A stretch of 64,000 bases of DNA from Eubacterium nodatum ATCC 33099 (GTDB lineage: Bacteria; Bacillota; Clostridia; Peptostreptococcales; Anaerovoracaceae). A program made the position numbers and the translations under genes. Positions 1 to 9,501 of this stretch are shown piece after piece; position 1 is the first letter of the stretch; the number at the start of each line of letters is the position of its first letter. The notes beneath the pieces were generated by a model. That model had not been told where the DNA came from and ran no database searches. It saw nothing but the letters and a program-made list of their open reading frames with translations. Location of the stretch: contig AZKM01000006.1 of NCBI GenBank assembly GCA_000510425.1, positions 129,897 through 193,896 on the forward strand, read 5' to 3'.

Positions 1-771
1 GGTAGTCCCCACTGATACAATTCTGCCCCCCGAAAGAATCGTATCATTGATTACATTCGCTGTTTCTTCTTCAATAAAATACTCTTCAAAGTGCATCTCA
101 TGATCCTCTATATCATTACATTTCACCGGTCTGAAGGTTCCTATTCCCACATGTAAAGTAACATAGGCTAATTTTATTCCTTTCTTCTTCACCTTTTCCA
201 ACAGTTCTTCTGTAAAATGAAGACCTGCCGTAGGGGCTGCCACAGAGCCGTCTACCTTACTGTAAACTGTCTGATACATTTCCTTGTCTTCTTCTGAACT
301 TTCCCTTTCAATATACGGTGGAAGTGGCATCTTACCCAGCTCCTCAAGCCTCTCCATGAAGATACCGTCATAATGAAATCTGACTTTTCTCGTTCCTCCT
401 GAGCCGTACTCCAGTATCTCCGCCACCAATCTGCCTTCTCCAAAACTAACTTTATCACCGGGTTTCAATCTTCTGCCCGGTCGTACCAAAGATTCCCATA
501 CATCATCTTCTATCCTTTTGCTCAGAAGAAATTCAACCTTCGCACCTGTTTCTGCCTTTTCACCGAACAGTCTTGCGGGAATAACCCTGGAATCATTCAT
601 TACAAGGCAATCACCACTATTCAGATAATCCAAAATGTCGCAAAAACGCCTGTGCTCAATGCTCCTTTTATCTCTGTTCAATACCATGAGCCTGCAGTGA
701 TCCCTGGACTTATCGGGAGTCTGCGCAATAAGTCCTTTAGGAAGCTCGTAATCAAAATCCTCTATTTTCAT
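1..771 (-). CDS. queA: S-adenosylmethionine:tRNA ribosyltransferase-isomerase QueA, 3' end cut by window
   Basis: QueA transfers and isomerises the ribose of S-adenosylmethionine onto 7-aminomethyl-7-deazaguanine in tRNA, giving epoxyqueuosine. Reading the minus strand from the ATG at 769-771 gives 257 codons without a stop, up to the window edge. The translation starts [19 protein letters not shown] and contains the family motifs [19 protein letters not shown] and APTAGLHFT, and later THE-like segment LHVGIGTF. The family is about 340 residues, so roughly 85 are missing off the left edge. A GGAG ribosome-binding site lies 6-7 bases before the ATG. It follows ruvB in the same direction, as in many Clostridia. 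The queH gene near 48 kb belongs to the same queuosine pathway. The leader between ruvB and queA is a tandem duplication (described separately). Confidence 0.95.
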   Translation of the reverse strand, partial: MKIEDFDYELPKGLIAQTPDKSRDHCRLMVLNRDKRSIEHRRFCDILDYLNSGDCLVMNDSRVIPARLFGEKAETGAKVEFLLSKRIEDDVWESLVRPGRRLKPGDKVSFGEGRLVAEILEYGSGGTRKVRFHYDGIFMERLEELGKMPLPPYIERESSEEDKEMYQTVYSKVDGSVAAPTAGLHFTEELLEKVKKKGIKLAYVTLHVGIGTFRPVKCNDIEDHEMHFEEYFIEEETANVINDTILSGGRIVSVGTT

Positions 772-871
772 TCTATCTCCATCTATAATCAAAATTATCT
801 ATTTTTATTTCATCTCTGTTTATAATCAATATCTTTTGCTTTTATTCCATCTCCGTCTGTCAAATATTCAA
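771..871 (-). repeat. 37-bp tandem repeat copying the queA translation-start region
   Basis: The ruvB-queA gap consists of tandem units of 37 bp: 771-807, 808-844 and a diverged partial unit 845-871. On the queA strand each unit begins with a GGAGAT-like Shine-Dalgarno element followed by an ATG- or ATA-like codon and an ATTTTGATTA-type stretch. This is the pattern of the real queA start, where GGAGATAGAATG is followed by GAGGATTTTGATTA. The upstream units therefore look like old duplications of the queA initiation region, with the start codon decayed. Confidence 0.75.
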
Positions 872-1975
872 CTATAAGATATTTATCTGAATTTCGTCAT
901 CTTTGGCTTTTCTCTCATCGTCACCGCTATTCATATCCACAGATTTATCCGCTTCAATAATTTCTTCCTTATCATTTTCAGGAAAAACCATTTCAAGGTG
1001 CTCATATCCCAGTTTAGATACCATTCGCCCCTTTTGGGTTCTATATAAAAGTCCTGCTTGAATCAAATAAGGTTCATAGGCATCCTCAATGGTTACCCTT
1101 TCCTCACCAATGGAGGCTGCTATGGTGTCTATTCCAACGGGGCCACCATTAAATCTTTCTATTATGGTGGTTATAATTTCTCTGTCCAGACGCTCAAGTC
1201 CCAGAGAATCAACCCCTAATGCCTGAAGACCTTCCTTCGTAATCTCTTCATCTATCCTGCCATTGCCCTTAACCTGTGAAAAGTCTCTGATTCTCTTCAA
1301 AAGTCTGTTGGCAACACGGGGAGTGCCCCTTGAACACTTTGCCATAAGCACAGCGGCATCATCATCAACGGGAATGCCCATTAAACTCGCAGACCTTTTG
1401 ATAATATCTGATAAATCTTCCCTTTCATATACCTCAAACTTACTTATTACTCCGAATCTGTCACGAAGAGGTGCCGACAGGCTTCCCGCTCTGGTTGTGG
1501 CACCTATAAGGGTAAATCTTGCAATATCAAGACGAATCGACCTTGCAGAAGGTCCCTTGCCTATCACTATATCTAGAGCGTAATCCTCCATAGCTGAGTA
1601 AAGAACCTCCTCAACACTTCGGTTAAGTCTATGTATTTCATCTATAAACAGCACATCGTTATCATTTAGGTTAGTCAAAATTGCAGCAAGATCTCCTGCT
1701 CTTTCTATTGCAGGACCCGATGTGATTTTAATATCCACACCAAGTTCATTTGCTATAATTCCCGCAAATGTGGTTTTGCCAAGTCCCGGAGGTCCGTAAA
1801 ACAAAACATGATCCAATGGTTCGTTTCTAAGTTTTGCAGCCTCTATAAAAATTTTCAGGTTCTCCTTTGCCACATTCTGTCCCACAAAATCATCCAGACG
1901 CTGCGGTCTAAGCGTAAAGTCCTGTGTCACATCAGAAGGTACCTCACCTGATTGAGTTATCCTTTGTTCTTCCAT
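872..1975 (-). CDS. ruvB: Holliday junction branch migration ATPase RuvB
   Basis: RuvB is the hexameric AAA+ motor that drives Holliday junction branch migration with RuvA. The 367-residue product has Walker A (GPPGLGKTT), Walker B (DEIHRL), the sensor region GATTRAG with the arginine finger in PLRDRFG, and the C-terminal winged-helix wedge with the family sequence [16 protein letters not shown]. The length is usual for the family except for an acidic, charged tail of about 40 residues after the wedge domain ([19 protein letters not shown]). The ATG at 1973-1975 follows the ruvA stop by 11 bases, so the pair is probably co-transcribed from the promoter in front of ruvC. Confidence 0.97.
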   Translation of the reverse strand: MEEQRITQSGEVPSDVTQDFTLRPQRLDDFVGQNVAKENLKIFIEAAKLRNEPLDHVLFYGPPGLGKTTFAGIIANELGVDIKITSGPAIERAGDLAAILTNLNDNDVLFIDEIHRLNRSVEEVLYSAMEDYALDIVIGKGPSARSIRLDIARFTLIGATTRAGSLSAPLRDRFGVISKFEVYEREDLSDIIKRSASLMGIPVDDDAAVLMAKCSRGTPRVANRLLKRIRDFSQVKGNGRIDEEITKEGLQALGVDSLGLERLDREIITTIIERFNGGPVGIDTIAASIGEERVTIEDAYEPYLIQAGLLYRTQKGRMVSKLGYEHLEMVFPENDKEEIIEADKSVDMNSGDDERKAKDDEIQINIL

Positions 1976-1986
1976 AATTATCCTCT

Positions 1987-2580
1987 TTACATTTTTCTGA
2001 GTGCAAACATAATGTATTCTTCCACCGTCAGGTCATCTTCCTTGATCCTTGAGACGGCAGTTTCTGCCTCTCCTCTATTATATCCCAGTGAAAGAAGAGC
2101 GTTAACGGCTTCGCTTCTCCGATTTCCTGTAATTGTGACATCTGATGATATAAATTTATCTTCTTCTGTTACAAATTCACCTACCTTGTCTTTCAGTTCA
2201 AGGATTATTCTCTCCGAAGTTTTCTTGCCAATGCCGTTGGCTGCCGATATTGCCTTGGAGTCTCCCGTAGCCACCGCTCTTCTAAGTTCTTCCTGCGGTA
2301 ATATGCTCATTATTGCCATGGCAGCCTTCGCACCCACACCATTTACCGTTATCAGAAGTTTGAATAATTCAAGTTCATCTTTATGGCTAAAGCCATACAG
2401 ACTCATATCATCTTCTCTTACTATCATGTGAGTATAGACCTTAACATCCTCACCTTCAAGATTTTTATATAAATGTGAATTCGCAGGTACATTAACTAAA
2501 AATCCAATGCCGGAACCGGACTCGATTATAACGGTACCGTCTCCCATTGGATGAAATTTCCCTTTTAAAAATCTAATCAT
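1987..2580 (-). CDS. ruvA: Holliday junction DNA helicase subunit RuvA
   Basis: RuvA is the tetrameric junction-recognition subunit that loads RuvB. The family start is MIRFLKGKF, so I place it at the ATG at 2578-2580 (197 residues) rather than at an upstream in-frame codon inside ruvC. The oligonucleotide-binding domain occupies about residues 1-65 and is followed by two helix-hairpin-helix elements ([16 protein letters not shown] and [19 protein letters not shown]). The C-terminal three-helix RuvB-binding domain carries [11 protein letters not shown]. The start overlaps the ruvC stop in an ATGA arrangement, which implies translational coupling. The nearest purine-rich stretch, AGGAG, is 15 bases upstream. 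Confidence 0.95.
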   Translation of the reverse strand: MIRFLKGKFHPMGDGTVIIESGSGIGFLVNVPANSHLYKNLEGEDVKVYTHMIVREDDMSLYGFSHKDELELFKLLITVNGVGAKAAMAIMSILPQEELRRAVATGDSKAISAANGIGKKTSERIILELKDKVGEFVTEEDKFISSDVTITGNRRSEAVNALLSLGYNRGEAETAVSRIKEDDLTVEEYIMFALRKM

Positions 2581-3086
2581 TTTATGTTCATAAATCTCCT
2601 GTTTGTTATTTGCCGGGTTCCTGCCGAATGTCCGTGACAAATAGCCGCAGCCACTGCATCTGCCGTATCATCAGGCTTTGGCACTGCATCTAGATTCAAA
2701 ATAGCTTTAACCATAGCCTGAACCTGCTTCTTATCTGCCCGTCCATATCCGACTAATGCCTGCTTTATCTGTAAAGGTGTATATTCACTTATATTTAGCC
2801 CGCCGTTTATACAGGCAAGGATTGCAACACCTCTGGCTTCTCCAACATGAATTACCGTTTTCGCATTACTGGTAAAAAATAATTCTTCTATGGCAGCATC
2901 CTCCGGTTTATACTTCTCTATAATAGAAGTCAGCTCCGCATATAAATGCTTAAGCCTGATCGGCATTTCTGTTCCTGCATCAGTTGTGATTGCACCATAG
3001 TCTACAGCCTGGAACTTATTGCCTTTCATATCTAAAACAGCCCAGCCCATAATCGCATATCCCGGGTCAATACCTAAAATCCTCAT
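2577..3086 (-). CDS. ruvC: Holliday junction resolvase RuvC
   Basis: RuvC cuts Holliday junctions symmetrically. The 169-residue protein starts MRILGIDPG, carrying the first catalytic aspartate. The conserved EELFF glutamate follows near residue 68, and the C-terminal pair lies in [13 protein letters not shown]. The family segment [17 protein letters not shown] is intact. Length is normal (about 165). It is the first gene of ruvC-ruvA-ruvB-queA on the minus strand and sits divergent to argR, with about 200 bp between them holding promoters for both sides. Confidence 0.97.
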   Translation of the reverse strand: MRILGIDPGYAIMGWAVLDMKGNKFQAVDYGAITTDAGTEMPIRLKHLYAELTSIIEKYKPEDAAIEELFFTSNAKTVIHVGEARGVAILACINGGLNISEYTPLQIKQALVGYGRADKKQVQAMVKAILNLDAVPKPDDTADAVAAAICHGHSAGTRQITNRRFMNIK

Positions 3087-3116
3087 CCTTCACCTTCCAT
3101 TATTTCTTCAGATGGT

Positions 3117-3145
3117 ATTATACTATATTTTGACACAAAGATAAA
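3117..3145 (-). promoter_or_regulatory. Probable vegetative promoter for the ruvCAB-queA operon
   Basis: On the minus strand a perfect TATAAT lies at 3117-3122. It has a 17-bp spacer and a weak -35 (TTTATC) at 3140-3145. It lies about 30 bp before the ruvC start. Confidence 0.55.
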
Positions 3146-3212
3146 CCGAAAAGTAGGATTATGAAGGAATTTTCGAACCTATGTTCTCTGTTAAAAATTT
3201 GCAATATTCATA

Positions 3213-3241
3213 TTTATTTTTTGTATATGGTGTGTTATAAT
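3213..3241 (+). promoter_or_regulatory. Probable argR promoter with extended -10
   Basis: A TATAAT box at 3236-3241 is preceded by TG at 3233-3234, making an extended -10. The -35 position (TTTATT, 3213-3218) is poor. An AT-rich region with partial dyads fills the 45 bp before argR; an autoregulatory ARG box could lie there, but no clear match to the consensus is seen. Confidence 0.5.
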
Positions 3242-3288
3242 GTTTAAAAATAAGTATATATTTATAAATTTATATTTGAGGTGTATGT

Positions 3289-3753
3289 ATGCGTTATTCA
3301 AGACAGAACAAAATTTTAGATCTTATTACAAAGTATGAAATTGATACACAGGAACGACTTGCCAGTATGTTGGAAGCCGAAGGATTCAAAGTTACCCAGG
3401 CAACTATTTCCAGAGACATTAAAGAATTACAACTGATCAAGGTGCTCAGCACCGCCGGAAATTATAAATATGCTGTCAGCACACGGCATGACACACCTAT
3501 CTCCGAACGCTTCATAAAAATATTCAGGGAGACGATTTTATCTTTTAAATCTGCTAATAATCTCATAGTCATCAAAACTTTATCCGGTTGCGGTTCCGCT
3601 GCTTGCGAAGCCATTGACTGCATAGATCTTCCGCACCTTGTAGGAAGTGTTGCCGGAGATAATACGTTACTTCTGGTCATTGACAAGGAAGAAAATGTTG
3701 AAAAAATCCTTGCTATATTCAATGACATGCTTCTATTGAAATCATCAAAATAA
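3289..3753 (+). CDS. argR: Arginine repressor ArgR
   Basis: ArgR is the hexameric arginine-responsive regulator of arginine metabolism. The 154-residue protein has the N-terminal winged helix (RQNKILDLITKYEIDTQERL, recognition helix around QATISRDIKELQLIKV). The C-terminal arginine-binding and oligomerisation domain contains LSGCGSAACEAID and the SVAGDNTLLLV segment, whose GDN/GDD aspartate contacts arginine. The ATG follows a GAGGTG Shine-Dalgarno element. recN starts three bases after the stop, the usual Firmicute argR-recN arrangement, so the gene call does not depend on any arginine gene being nearby. Confidence 0.95.
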   Translation: MRYSRQNKILDLITKYEIDTQERLASMLEAEGFKVTQATISRDIKELQLIKVLSTAGNYKYAVSTRHDTPISERFIKIFRETILSFKSANNLIVIKTLSGCGSAACEAIDCIDLPHLVGSVAGDNTLLLVIDKEENVEKILAIFNDMLLLKSSK

Positions 3754-3756
3754 GAT

Positions 3757-5382
3757 ATGATACAACATTTATTGATACAAAACTTTGCAATTATTTCTAA
3801 TACGGAAATTGACTTTAAAGACGGTCTGAGCATAATCACAGGTGAAACAGGTTCAGGAAAATCCATAGTGATACAGGCTATAAGCTTGGCTCTCGGAGCC
3901 AGAGCGGATTCGTCTTTTGTTCGTAGTGGAGAAAATAAGGCAGTTATCCAGCTGCAGGCCGAATATCAAGACAAGGATTATATAATAACAAGGGAAATCT
4001 CCAGAAACGGGAAAAATGTGTGCAAAATAAACGGTTCCCTTGTGACACTTTCCGAGGTATCTTCCCTGGCAAAGAAGATTGCAGATATACACGGGCAATA
4101 CGATAATCAACAGATTTTAGATCCTGAACAACATATCAAACTTTTAGACAGCTACGGACTGGATGAAATTGATCCTGTAAAATGTGATTTCCAATTGATA
4201 TATGAAAAATACAAAAATGCCAGATTAAAACTCAATGAACTTACTTCCAAAGAGCGTGAGAATAGAAAAAAAGCTGACTTTTACAGATTTGAAGCAGAGG
4301 AAATAGAAAAAGCCGACTTAAAACCCGGAGAAGACCTGGAGCTTTCAGAGAGGATATCCCTCCTGCAGAACAGCGAGAAGATCTTCCGGAGTTTAGAGCA
4401 GGCATATCAGGCACTTGAAGGAGAAGAACAGAGCGTTATGGCTGCATTGAGCTATGCAAAAGAATCTCTTTCATCCATTTCCTCGTACTCCGGTGAACTC
4501 AAAGACATTTTTAAGGACACTGAAAATTCTTATTACATACTTCAAGATGTAATTTCTAAAATTTCAATCCTACGTGAGAATCAGGATTTTGAACCACAGG
4601 AATTGGATATTGCAATTTCAAGGCTCGTTCTCATCGACAACCTAAAGAAAAAGTACGGAGATACCATAGATGATATTTTAATTTACCATAACAAAATAAA
4701 AAACAATTTATCGACCTTTGAAAATTTTGAAGAAATAAAGGTAAAGTTGACAAATGAAGTTAATGAAAATCTGGTTTTACTAAAAGAAAAAGCAGTCCTT
4801 TTATCGGACGTCAGAAGAAAAAAAGCAGAAGCGTTGAGCCTGGAGATTGAACAGGAACTTCATGATTTGAACTTTTCAGATGCAAAATTTGAAATCAAAA
4901 TTTCTCCTGCTTCAGCGATTACAGCAACAGGCAGAGATAATGTGGAAATCTTTATATCCACCAATAAAGGTGAACCTCTTAAGCCTTTAATCAAAGTAGC
5001 CTCAGGAGGTGAAATTTCTCGCATTATGTTGGCTATTAAAAATATAACCGGAAATACCGATAATATACATACTCTTATTTTTGATGAAATAGATGCCGGC
5101 ATCAGCGGAAAAACCGCAAGTATAATCGGCAAAAAATTAAAGAAGATCTCACAAAAACATCAGATAATCTGCATAACTCATCTGCCTCAGATTGCCGCAG
5201 CAGGCGATAACAACTATAGGATTTACAAAAAGTCCGATGATAATAGTACACATACCTTTGTAGAAGAACTTGAAGAAGATTCTGCAGTTCGTGAGATTGC
5301 AAGGCTTATAGGTGGTGAAACCATTACAGCTACAACTCTTGCCGGTGCAAAAGAGTTAATGTTAGATACACAAAATCGGTGA
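3757..5382 (+). CDS. recN: DNA repair protein RecN
   Basis: RecN is an SMC-like ATPase acting early in double-strand break repair. The 541-residue product begins MIQHLLIQNFAII and has Walker A (GETGSGKS). Two central coiled-coil stretches run roughly from residue 150 to 370. The ABC signature is VASGGEISRIMLA, Walker B is TLIFDEIDAGISG, and the H-loop region is ITHLPQIAAA. The start lies three bases after argR and has no clear Shine-Dalgarno sequence, so it is probably translated by coupling. A bidirectional terminator follows. Confidence 0.96.
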   Translation: MIQHLLIQNFAIISNTEIDFKDGLSIITGETGSGKSIVIQAISLALGARADSSFVRSGENKAVIQLQAEYQDKDYIITREISRNGKNVCKINGSLVTLSEVSSLAKKIADIHGQYDNQQILDPEQHIKLLDSYGLDEIDPVKCDFQLIYEKYKNARLKLNELTSKERENRKKADFYRFEAEEIEKADLKPGEDLELSERISLLQNSEKIFRSLEQAYQALEGEEQSVMAALSYAKESLSSISSYSGELKDIFKDTENSYYILQDVISKISILRENQDFEPQELDIAISRLVLIDNLKKKYGDTIDDILIYHNKIKNNLSTFENFEEIKVKLTNEVNENLVLLKEKAVLLSDVRRKKAEALSLEIEQELHDLNFSDAKFEIKISPASAITATGRDNVEIFISTNKGEPLKPLIKVASGGEISRIMLAIKNITGNTDNIHTLIFDEIDAGISGKTASIIGKKLKKISQKHQIICITHLPQIAAAGDNNYRIYKKSDDNSTHTFVEELEEDSAVREIARLIGGETITATTLAGAKELMLDTQNR

Positions 5383-5435
5383 TATTAGACAAAATTCACC
5401 TTGCTAAATCCGAATAGAAAATTACATTATAATTA

Positions 5436-5476
5436 GAACTAAAGAGCTACCTAACAGTATGGCGGCTCTTTAGTTC
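5436..5476. terminator. Perfect 12-bp inverted repeat downstream of recN
   Basis: GAACTAAAGAGC (5436-5447) and GCTCTTTAGTTC (5465-5476) form a perfect stem with a 17-base loop. There is no strong T-run on either side. It may be an accessory terminator or an mRNA 3'-end stabiliser. Confidence 0.5.
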
Positions 5477-5507
5477 TTCATGATTATTAACGGATATATT
5501 ACGCACT

Positions 5508-5552
5508 AAAACAGCCGAGATACCGTCTGCATGCACGCATCTCGGCTGTTTT
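5508..5552. terminator. Bidirectional intrinsic terminator between recN and the M14 peptidase gene
   Basis: AAAACAGCCGAGAT (5508-5521) pairs perfectly with ATCTCGGCTGTTTT (5539-5552) around a 17-base loop. The A/T ends give a U-tract in both directions, which suits the convergent genes recN (+) and the peptidase (-). Confidence 0.85.
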
Positions 5553-5631
5553 CAGTTGCTATTTTAAAAGATTAATCAGTATTTAATCCGTACTCAGTAA
5601 GCCGATTTAAGCTTATTTAAACAATTAATAC

Positions 5632-8600
5632 TTATTTTATAATTTTTACAGAAACACTCTTGGAGTATGCTCCGTAAATGATTTCTCCGCTTACTTTCCT
5701 GTATGCTCTGACTTTAAAATAGTATTTAGCTCCTTTGCTTAATTTCTTTGTCTTAAAAGTTAACTTTGAAGTCTTCGCTAAAGTTTTGTATTTTTTCCAG
5801 CCCTTTTTCTTATAAACTATCTGATAAGCCTTTCCCGCTTTAGCTTTTTTCCATGTAAGGACTACTTTTCTGCCCTTAACTGCTTTTGCCTTAAGTTTAG
5901 TAACCTTAGCCGGTTTTGTTATCTTCTTGATAACAAAAGTTTTCCCAAGAGATTTCGAGAATATAAAGTTACTGATAAATGTGTATTCATCTCTCTGGTG
6001 TAATTTATTGGTTAAAGTATTTGCAAATGCCGTAACATCAACCTTTGCTGCATTATTGCTCTTCCCCTTGTATGAGAAACCCTGAATACTTCCATTTAAG
6101 AATTTATCATATTCAACTTTATTGTCTTCGTAGGCAGTAGGGATAAATCCTTCCAAAGGTGTTTTCTTGCCGTCCATCTTTACCAGAATCTTACTTCCTT
6201 TAGGAACATTTTCAAAATATCCGCATCCATATCCGTAGAAAATATCATCCTTTTCCCTGATATATGTTGCATTCACCAGGGTCTCTGATGGATATTCAAC
6301 ATAACCCAGGCAGTCCATTGCGTTACTTAAGGATTTTCTATCTGTTTTAATTCCTAAGCTGGACAAGTTAACACTTGAATTTCTGGAATATGTCATATAC
6401 GGTGTTCCCTTTTTGACTTTTTCCATGGCTGCATTATCATCACCAAGTTTTGATGTGCCAACGATCACACCTGCATTTTCAGGTTTCTCTGTCAATTTAA
6501 AGTTCATATCCTTTAGGGCACTCACATCATAATTATACGGATATGAATTCCATGTTACACGGTTCGTTCCTATATATCCTTCACTTGCATCCGGCAATTT
6601 ACCCGGAACATAAACCGCTGCCGGTTTAATAAGCTTTGCTTTAATTCCTTTACCTTTTGTACCCTTTGCTGTTATACGATATTTTGATGCAACTTTCTTA
6701 TAGTTCAGGTAGCTTGTTATAAAGTTACCCTTTTCTTTACCTGCGGTAATCATACCAACCTTTGCACCTGATTTCAAAAGCTTATTCACAGCTGATGTGG
6801 AATCTTCAGATACATTGTTTATAACAGCATATGCAGCCTTTGTTCCCGTAAATGATGACTTAATATTTTTCTGATATGCCTTTGCCCCTTCAAAATCAAC
6901 GGGTTTACCCATTACCAATTTTACTGTATTGTATTCTTTCGGTTTTGCAACAGTTACCATATCAAATCCACGGGTTTTATTAAATGCTGTAATTCCTTCT
7001 GAATAAAGCTGCGACCATGTATGTATCAATGTACCATTATAGAGTGCACTGTTGGCAACAGAACGCTTTGCCTGATACATGGAAACCACCACAGTTCCCT
7101 CCGGATAAGTCTTTCCGCCCAGTTTAAACGGTTTTGAGGTTATGTTAACCTTAACATCATTTCTTGTAAGCCACAGCATCATATCGCCGGCAGCCTGGAG
7201 ATTTTTCTGATTCTTTCCGTCCAAAGGTATAATATAACATTCAGGATAGAAATTCTTATTTTCACCATCTTTCTTATACTCAGGGCGGAAAAGGTTAACT
7301 TCTGCACCTTCTATATCGTTTTGGTCTGCAAACCACTGCCCGACTTCTTTCATGCTGTCTGAATTATGATTCTTTACTCCTCTTTCAAAGATTTTTGCCT
7401 GTGCTTCCATATAGGATTTTTTAGCGTTTTTGATATACGCAGATTGTCCGATTATGCCATAGCACGCTGCAGTTACAGTATCATCGTTATATGCAGGCAG
7501 TTCAACCGTATAAGACACAGTTCCCTGAAGCATTGCAAACTGCGGTGTATAGCTGGTGGACATGTCATCCCAAGGATCTTCCCACCTGGTAGCATTCTTT
7601 CCATCCTTATCCTTTTTACCTGTATAACTTAAATAATCTCTCTGCGGAATAACATAACTGTTATAGTTATCATTGTTTGCAACCGCTGATTTACCTAATG
7701 CTTCACCTCCTGTCATCAAATGTTCTGCCAACAGGTCATATTCAAAGTTCGGCTCATGTGGCGGATCGCAAGGCTCACATTGGAAATCCTTAATTCTCCC
7801 ATGAAATTCTACAAATGATACAGGATTGAATTTGCCTATTAAGTTCTGCATTGCTGCAGTTTCATTTGTGGTCTGGAATGAGTTATCTCTGTTGAAGTCA
7901 TATCCGTTTGCACCTTCACGAGTCAAGAATTCCCTTCCGTCAACATTTTCTTCCGGAACTAATATGAAGAAAACATCATCCAGCAAATCATCCGCACTTA
8001 AATTTTTATTTTTAACTTTATATAGCTTATTTAAATCCACCTTACCCGATACTTTATTTCCATCTTTAAGATATCCCAGATAGGTTGACTTATCCTTCAC
8101 CAGGTCAGGGACAGCGGTGCTTCCGGCTTCACCTTCAGGACCCATTTGTGCCTTAAGTTTTTGCTTACCTTCATCGGTAAATCCTTCCAGATCTTTATAC
8201 GACAGGTCTTTATTCTCTACGAGCTTCCAAGCGAACTCCATGATCCCATCAGTTGCCGCAATTTCGTTTGAATGGACATTTGAGTACATTACAGGAACCT
8301 TGAGATTGTCGTATTTACCGCTTTCTATACCCTTAATTGCCGCTTTCGGATTTTTTTCTGCAAGTTCAGTGTATTCAAGCCAATCATTTACTGCCTTTTC
8401 ATCCTTCGCAACAATTAAATAAGGAATATTTCTTCCACCTGTAGATTTTCCCATAGACTTTTGAGCGACAAAGTACTTACCTTTTATGTAAGTTAACTGA
8501 TTAAGCTCGTCATAGATTTCGCTCATAGTTCTGAAATTATCATATGGAACTACCTTCGCATGGCTCTTGCCTATTTCTTTATCTCCAATTAAAGCTTTAA

Positions 8601-9129
8601 AATCAAAATAACCACAGATGTCAAGGTATGGTCCTCCACCTATATGAGGAGCACTGTAATCCGGCTTATTCTTTTTATCTGCAAAATAACAGTCTACATC
8701 CATATCAGCTACGAGTTTTAACTTTCCGCCATCTTCCTTGACCGTCAGCTTAATATTTTTAAACATAGGTGTCTTTCTCATGGTCAGCCATGAGGAAAGC
8801 TTTCCACCTTTTTTTTGATTAGGAAAAAGCTTGGTATCAACATATTCTCGGTTTGTATCTCTCTCCAGTTTTAACTCAACTCTTTTACCATTGATTGCTT
8901 CTTCTAAGCCCTCCTTCGTAATTCCCGAAACATCCAGTGATATTTCCAGGTTTTTCGTATCTTCTGATAATGAAACATTAAAATCCACATCGTACTTAAC
9001 TTTTCTCTTTGATTTTTCAGCAGTTCCATAAACATTCCCATTCATATGCTGAAGAGGCATGAATGTGATAATCATAGAAACTGCCAACAGAAGTACAAGG
9101 ATCTTTCCGTTGAAAGTACTTTTTTTCAT
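5632..9129 (-). CDS. Large secreted zinc carboxypeptidase of family M14 with C-terminal Fn3 domain
   Basis: The 1165-residue product opens with a Sec signal peptide (KILVLLLAVSMIITFMPL, probable cleavage near residue 35). The M14 catalytic core has zinc ligands H286 and E289 (HSNE), H443 in VEFHG, substrate-binding YDFNRDN, and the catalytic glutamate E543 in SYTVELPAYN, so it should be an active metallocarboxypeptidase. About 400 residues of unassigned beta-rich sequence follow. The last 90 residues form a very lysine-rich fibronectin type III domain (TWKKAKAGKAYQIVYKK). No LPXTG motif or other anchor is seen, so it is probably released or held to the wall by charge. Standard M14 enzymes are 300-400 residues, so this is a large accessory form. 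A GGAGGA ribosome-binding site precedes the ATG. It stands alone and probably supplies amino acids from peptides, which fits the fermentation genes next to it. Confidence 0.88.
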   Translation of the reverse strand: MKKSTFNGKILVLLLAVSMIITFMPLQHMNGNVYGTAEKSKRKVKYDVDFNVSLSEDTKNLEISLDVSGITKEGLEEAINGKRVELKLERDTNREYVDTKLFPNQKKGGKLSSWLTMRKTPMFKNIKLTVKEDGGKLKLVADMDVDCYFADKKNKPDYSAPHIGGGPYLDICGYFDFKALIGDKEIGKSHAKVVPYDNFRTMSEIYDELNQLTYIKGKYFVAQKSMGKSTGGRNIPYLIVAKDEKAVNDWLEYTELAEKNPKAAIKGIESGKYDNLKVPVMYSNVHSNEIAATDGIMEFAWKLVENKDLSYKDLEGFTDEGKQKLKAQMGPEGEAGSTAVPDLVKDKSTYLGYLKDGNKVSGKVDLNKLYKVKNKNLSADDLLDDVFFILVPEENVDGREFLTREGANGYDFNRDNSFQTTNETAAMQNLIGKFNPVSFVEFHGRIKDFQCEPCDPPHEPNFEYDLLAEHLMTGGEALGKSAVANNDNYNSYVIPQRDYLSYTGKKDKDGKNATRWEDPWDDMSTSYTPQFAMLQGTVSYTVELPAYNDDTVTAACYGIIGQSAYIKNAKKSYMEAQAKIFERGVKNHNSDSMKEVGQWFADQNDIEGAEVNLFRPEYKKDGENKNFYPECYIIPLDGKNQKNLQAAGDMMLWLTRNDVKVNITSKPFKLGGKTYPEGTVVVSMYQAKRSVANSALYNGTLIHTWSQLYSEGITAFNKTRGFDMVTVAKPKEYNTVKLVMGKPVDFEGAKAYQKNIKSSFTGTKAAYAVINNVSEDSTSAVNKLLKSGAKVGMITAGKEKGNFITSYLNYKKVASKYRITAKGTKGKGIKAKLIKPAAVYVPGKLPDASEGYIGTNRVTWNSYPYNYDVSALKDMNFKLTEKPENAGVIVGTSKLGDDNAAMEKVKKGTPYMTYSRNSSVNLSSLGIKTDRKSLSNAMDCLGYVEYPSETLVNATYIREKDDIFYGYGCGYFENVPKGSKILVKMDGKKTPLEGFIPTAYEDNKVEYDKFLNGSIQGFSYKGKSNNAAKVDVTAFANTLTNKLHQRDEYTFISNFIFSKSLGKTFVIKKITKPAKVTKLKAKAVKGRKVVLTWKKAKAGKAYQIVYKKKGWKKYKTLAKTSKLTFKTKKLSKGAKYYFKVRAYRKVSGEIIYGAYSKSVSVKIIK

Positions 9130-9216
9130 TTTCTTCCTCCTAACTCAATATTTTCAGTAAACAATTCTTAAATTCAATCAATTCACTTAAATTATTTACT
9201 TAAACCAATTATGATA

Positions 9217-9245
9217 ATTCTAACATGGAGTCATAGCAAAATCAA
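9217..9245 (-). promoter_or_regulatory. Probable promoter of the M14 peptidase gene
   Basis: On the minus strand, TTGATT (9240-9245), a 17-bp spacer and TAGAAT (9217-9222) lie about 90 bp upstream of the ATG. The remaining AT-rich gap up to the gdhA terminator (9246-9387) shows no gene. Confidence 0.5.
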
Positions 9246-9387
9246 TAAATAATAATACATTTCAATGAAATTTATATAGGGTTATATTCATCATTTTTAA
9301 TTTTTATGATATAACATTTAATATTAAGCCGGATCTGTTCTTATACATAGTATTCAATTATACAATGGTCCACATTTATCACAAGAT

Positions 9388-9437
9388 AAAAAAATCCTTC
9401 TTCCGGAATACGTAAAACTGTGTATTCCGAAAGAAGG
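9388..9437 (-). terminator. Intrinsic terminator of the gdhA-end of the fermentation operon
   Basis: Arms 9396-9411 and 9422-9437 pair over 16 bp with one G-U wobble. On the minus strand the stem is followed by seven U residues (9388-9394). It ends the operon that finishes with gdhA. Confidence 0.9.
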
Positions 9438-9501
9438 GAATAAAGTGATGAGTAGACTAAAAATTAATTCCTTTAGGAAATAATTTTAACTGCAATTTTA
9501 T

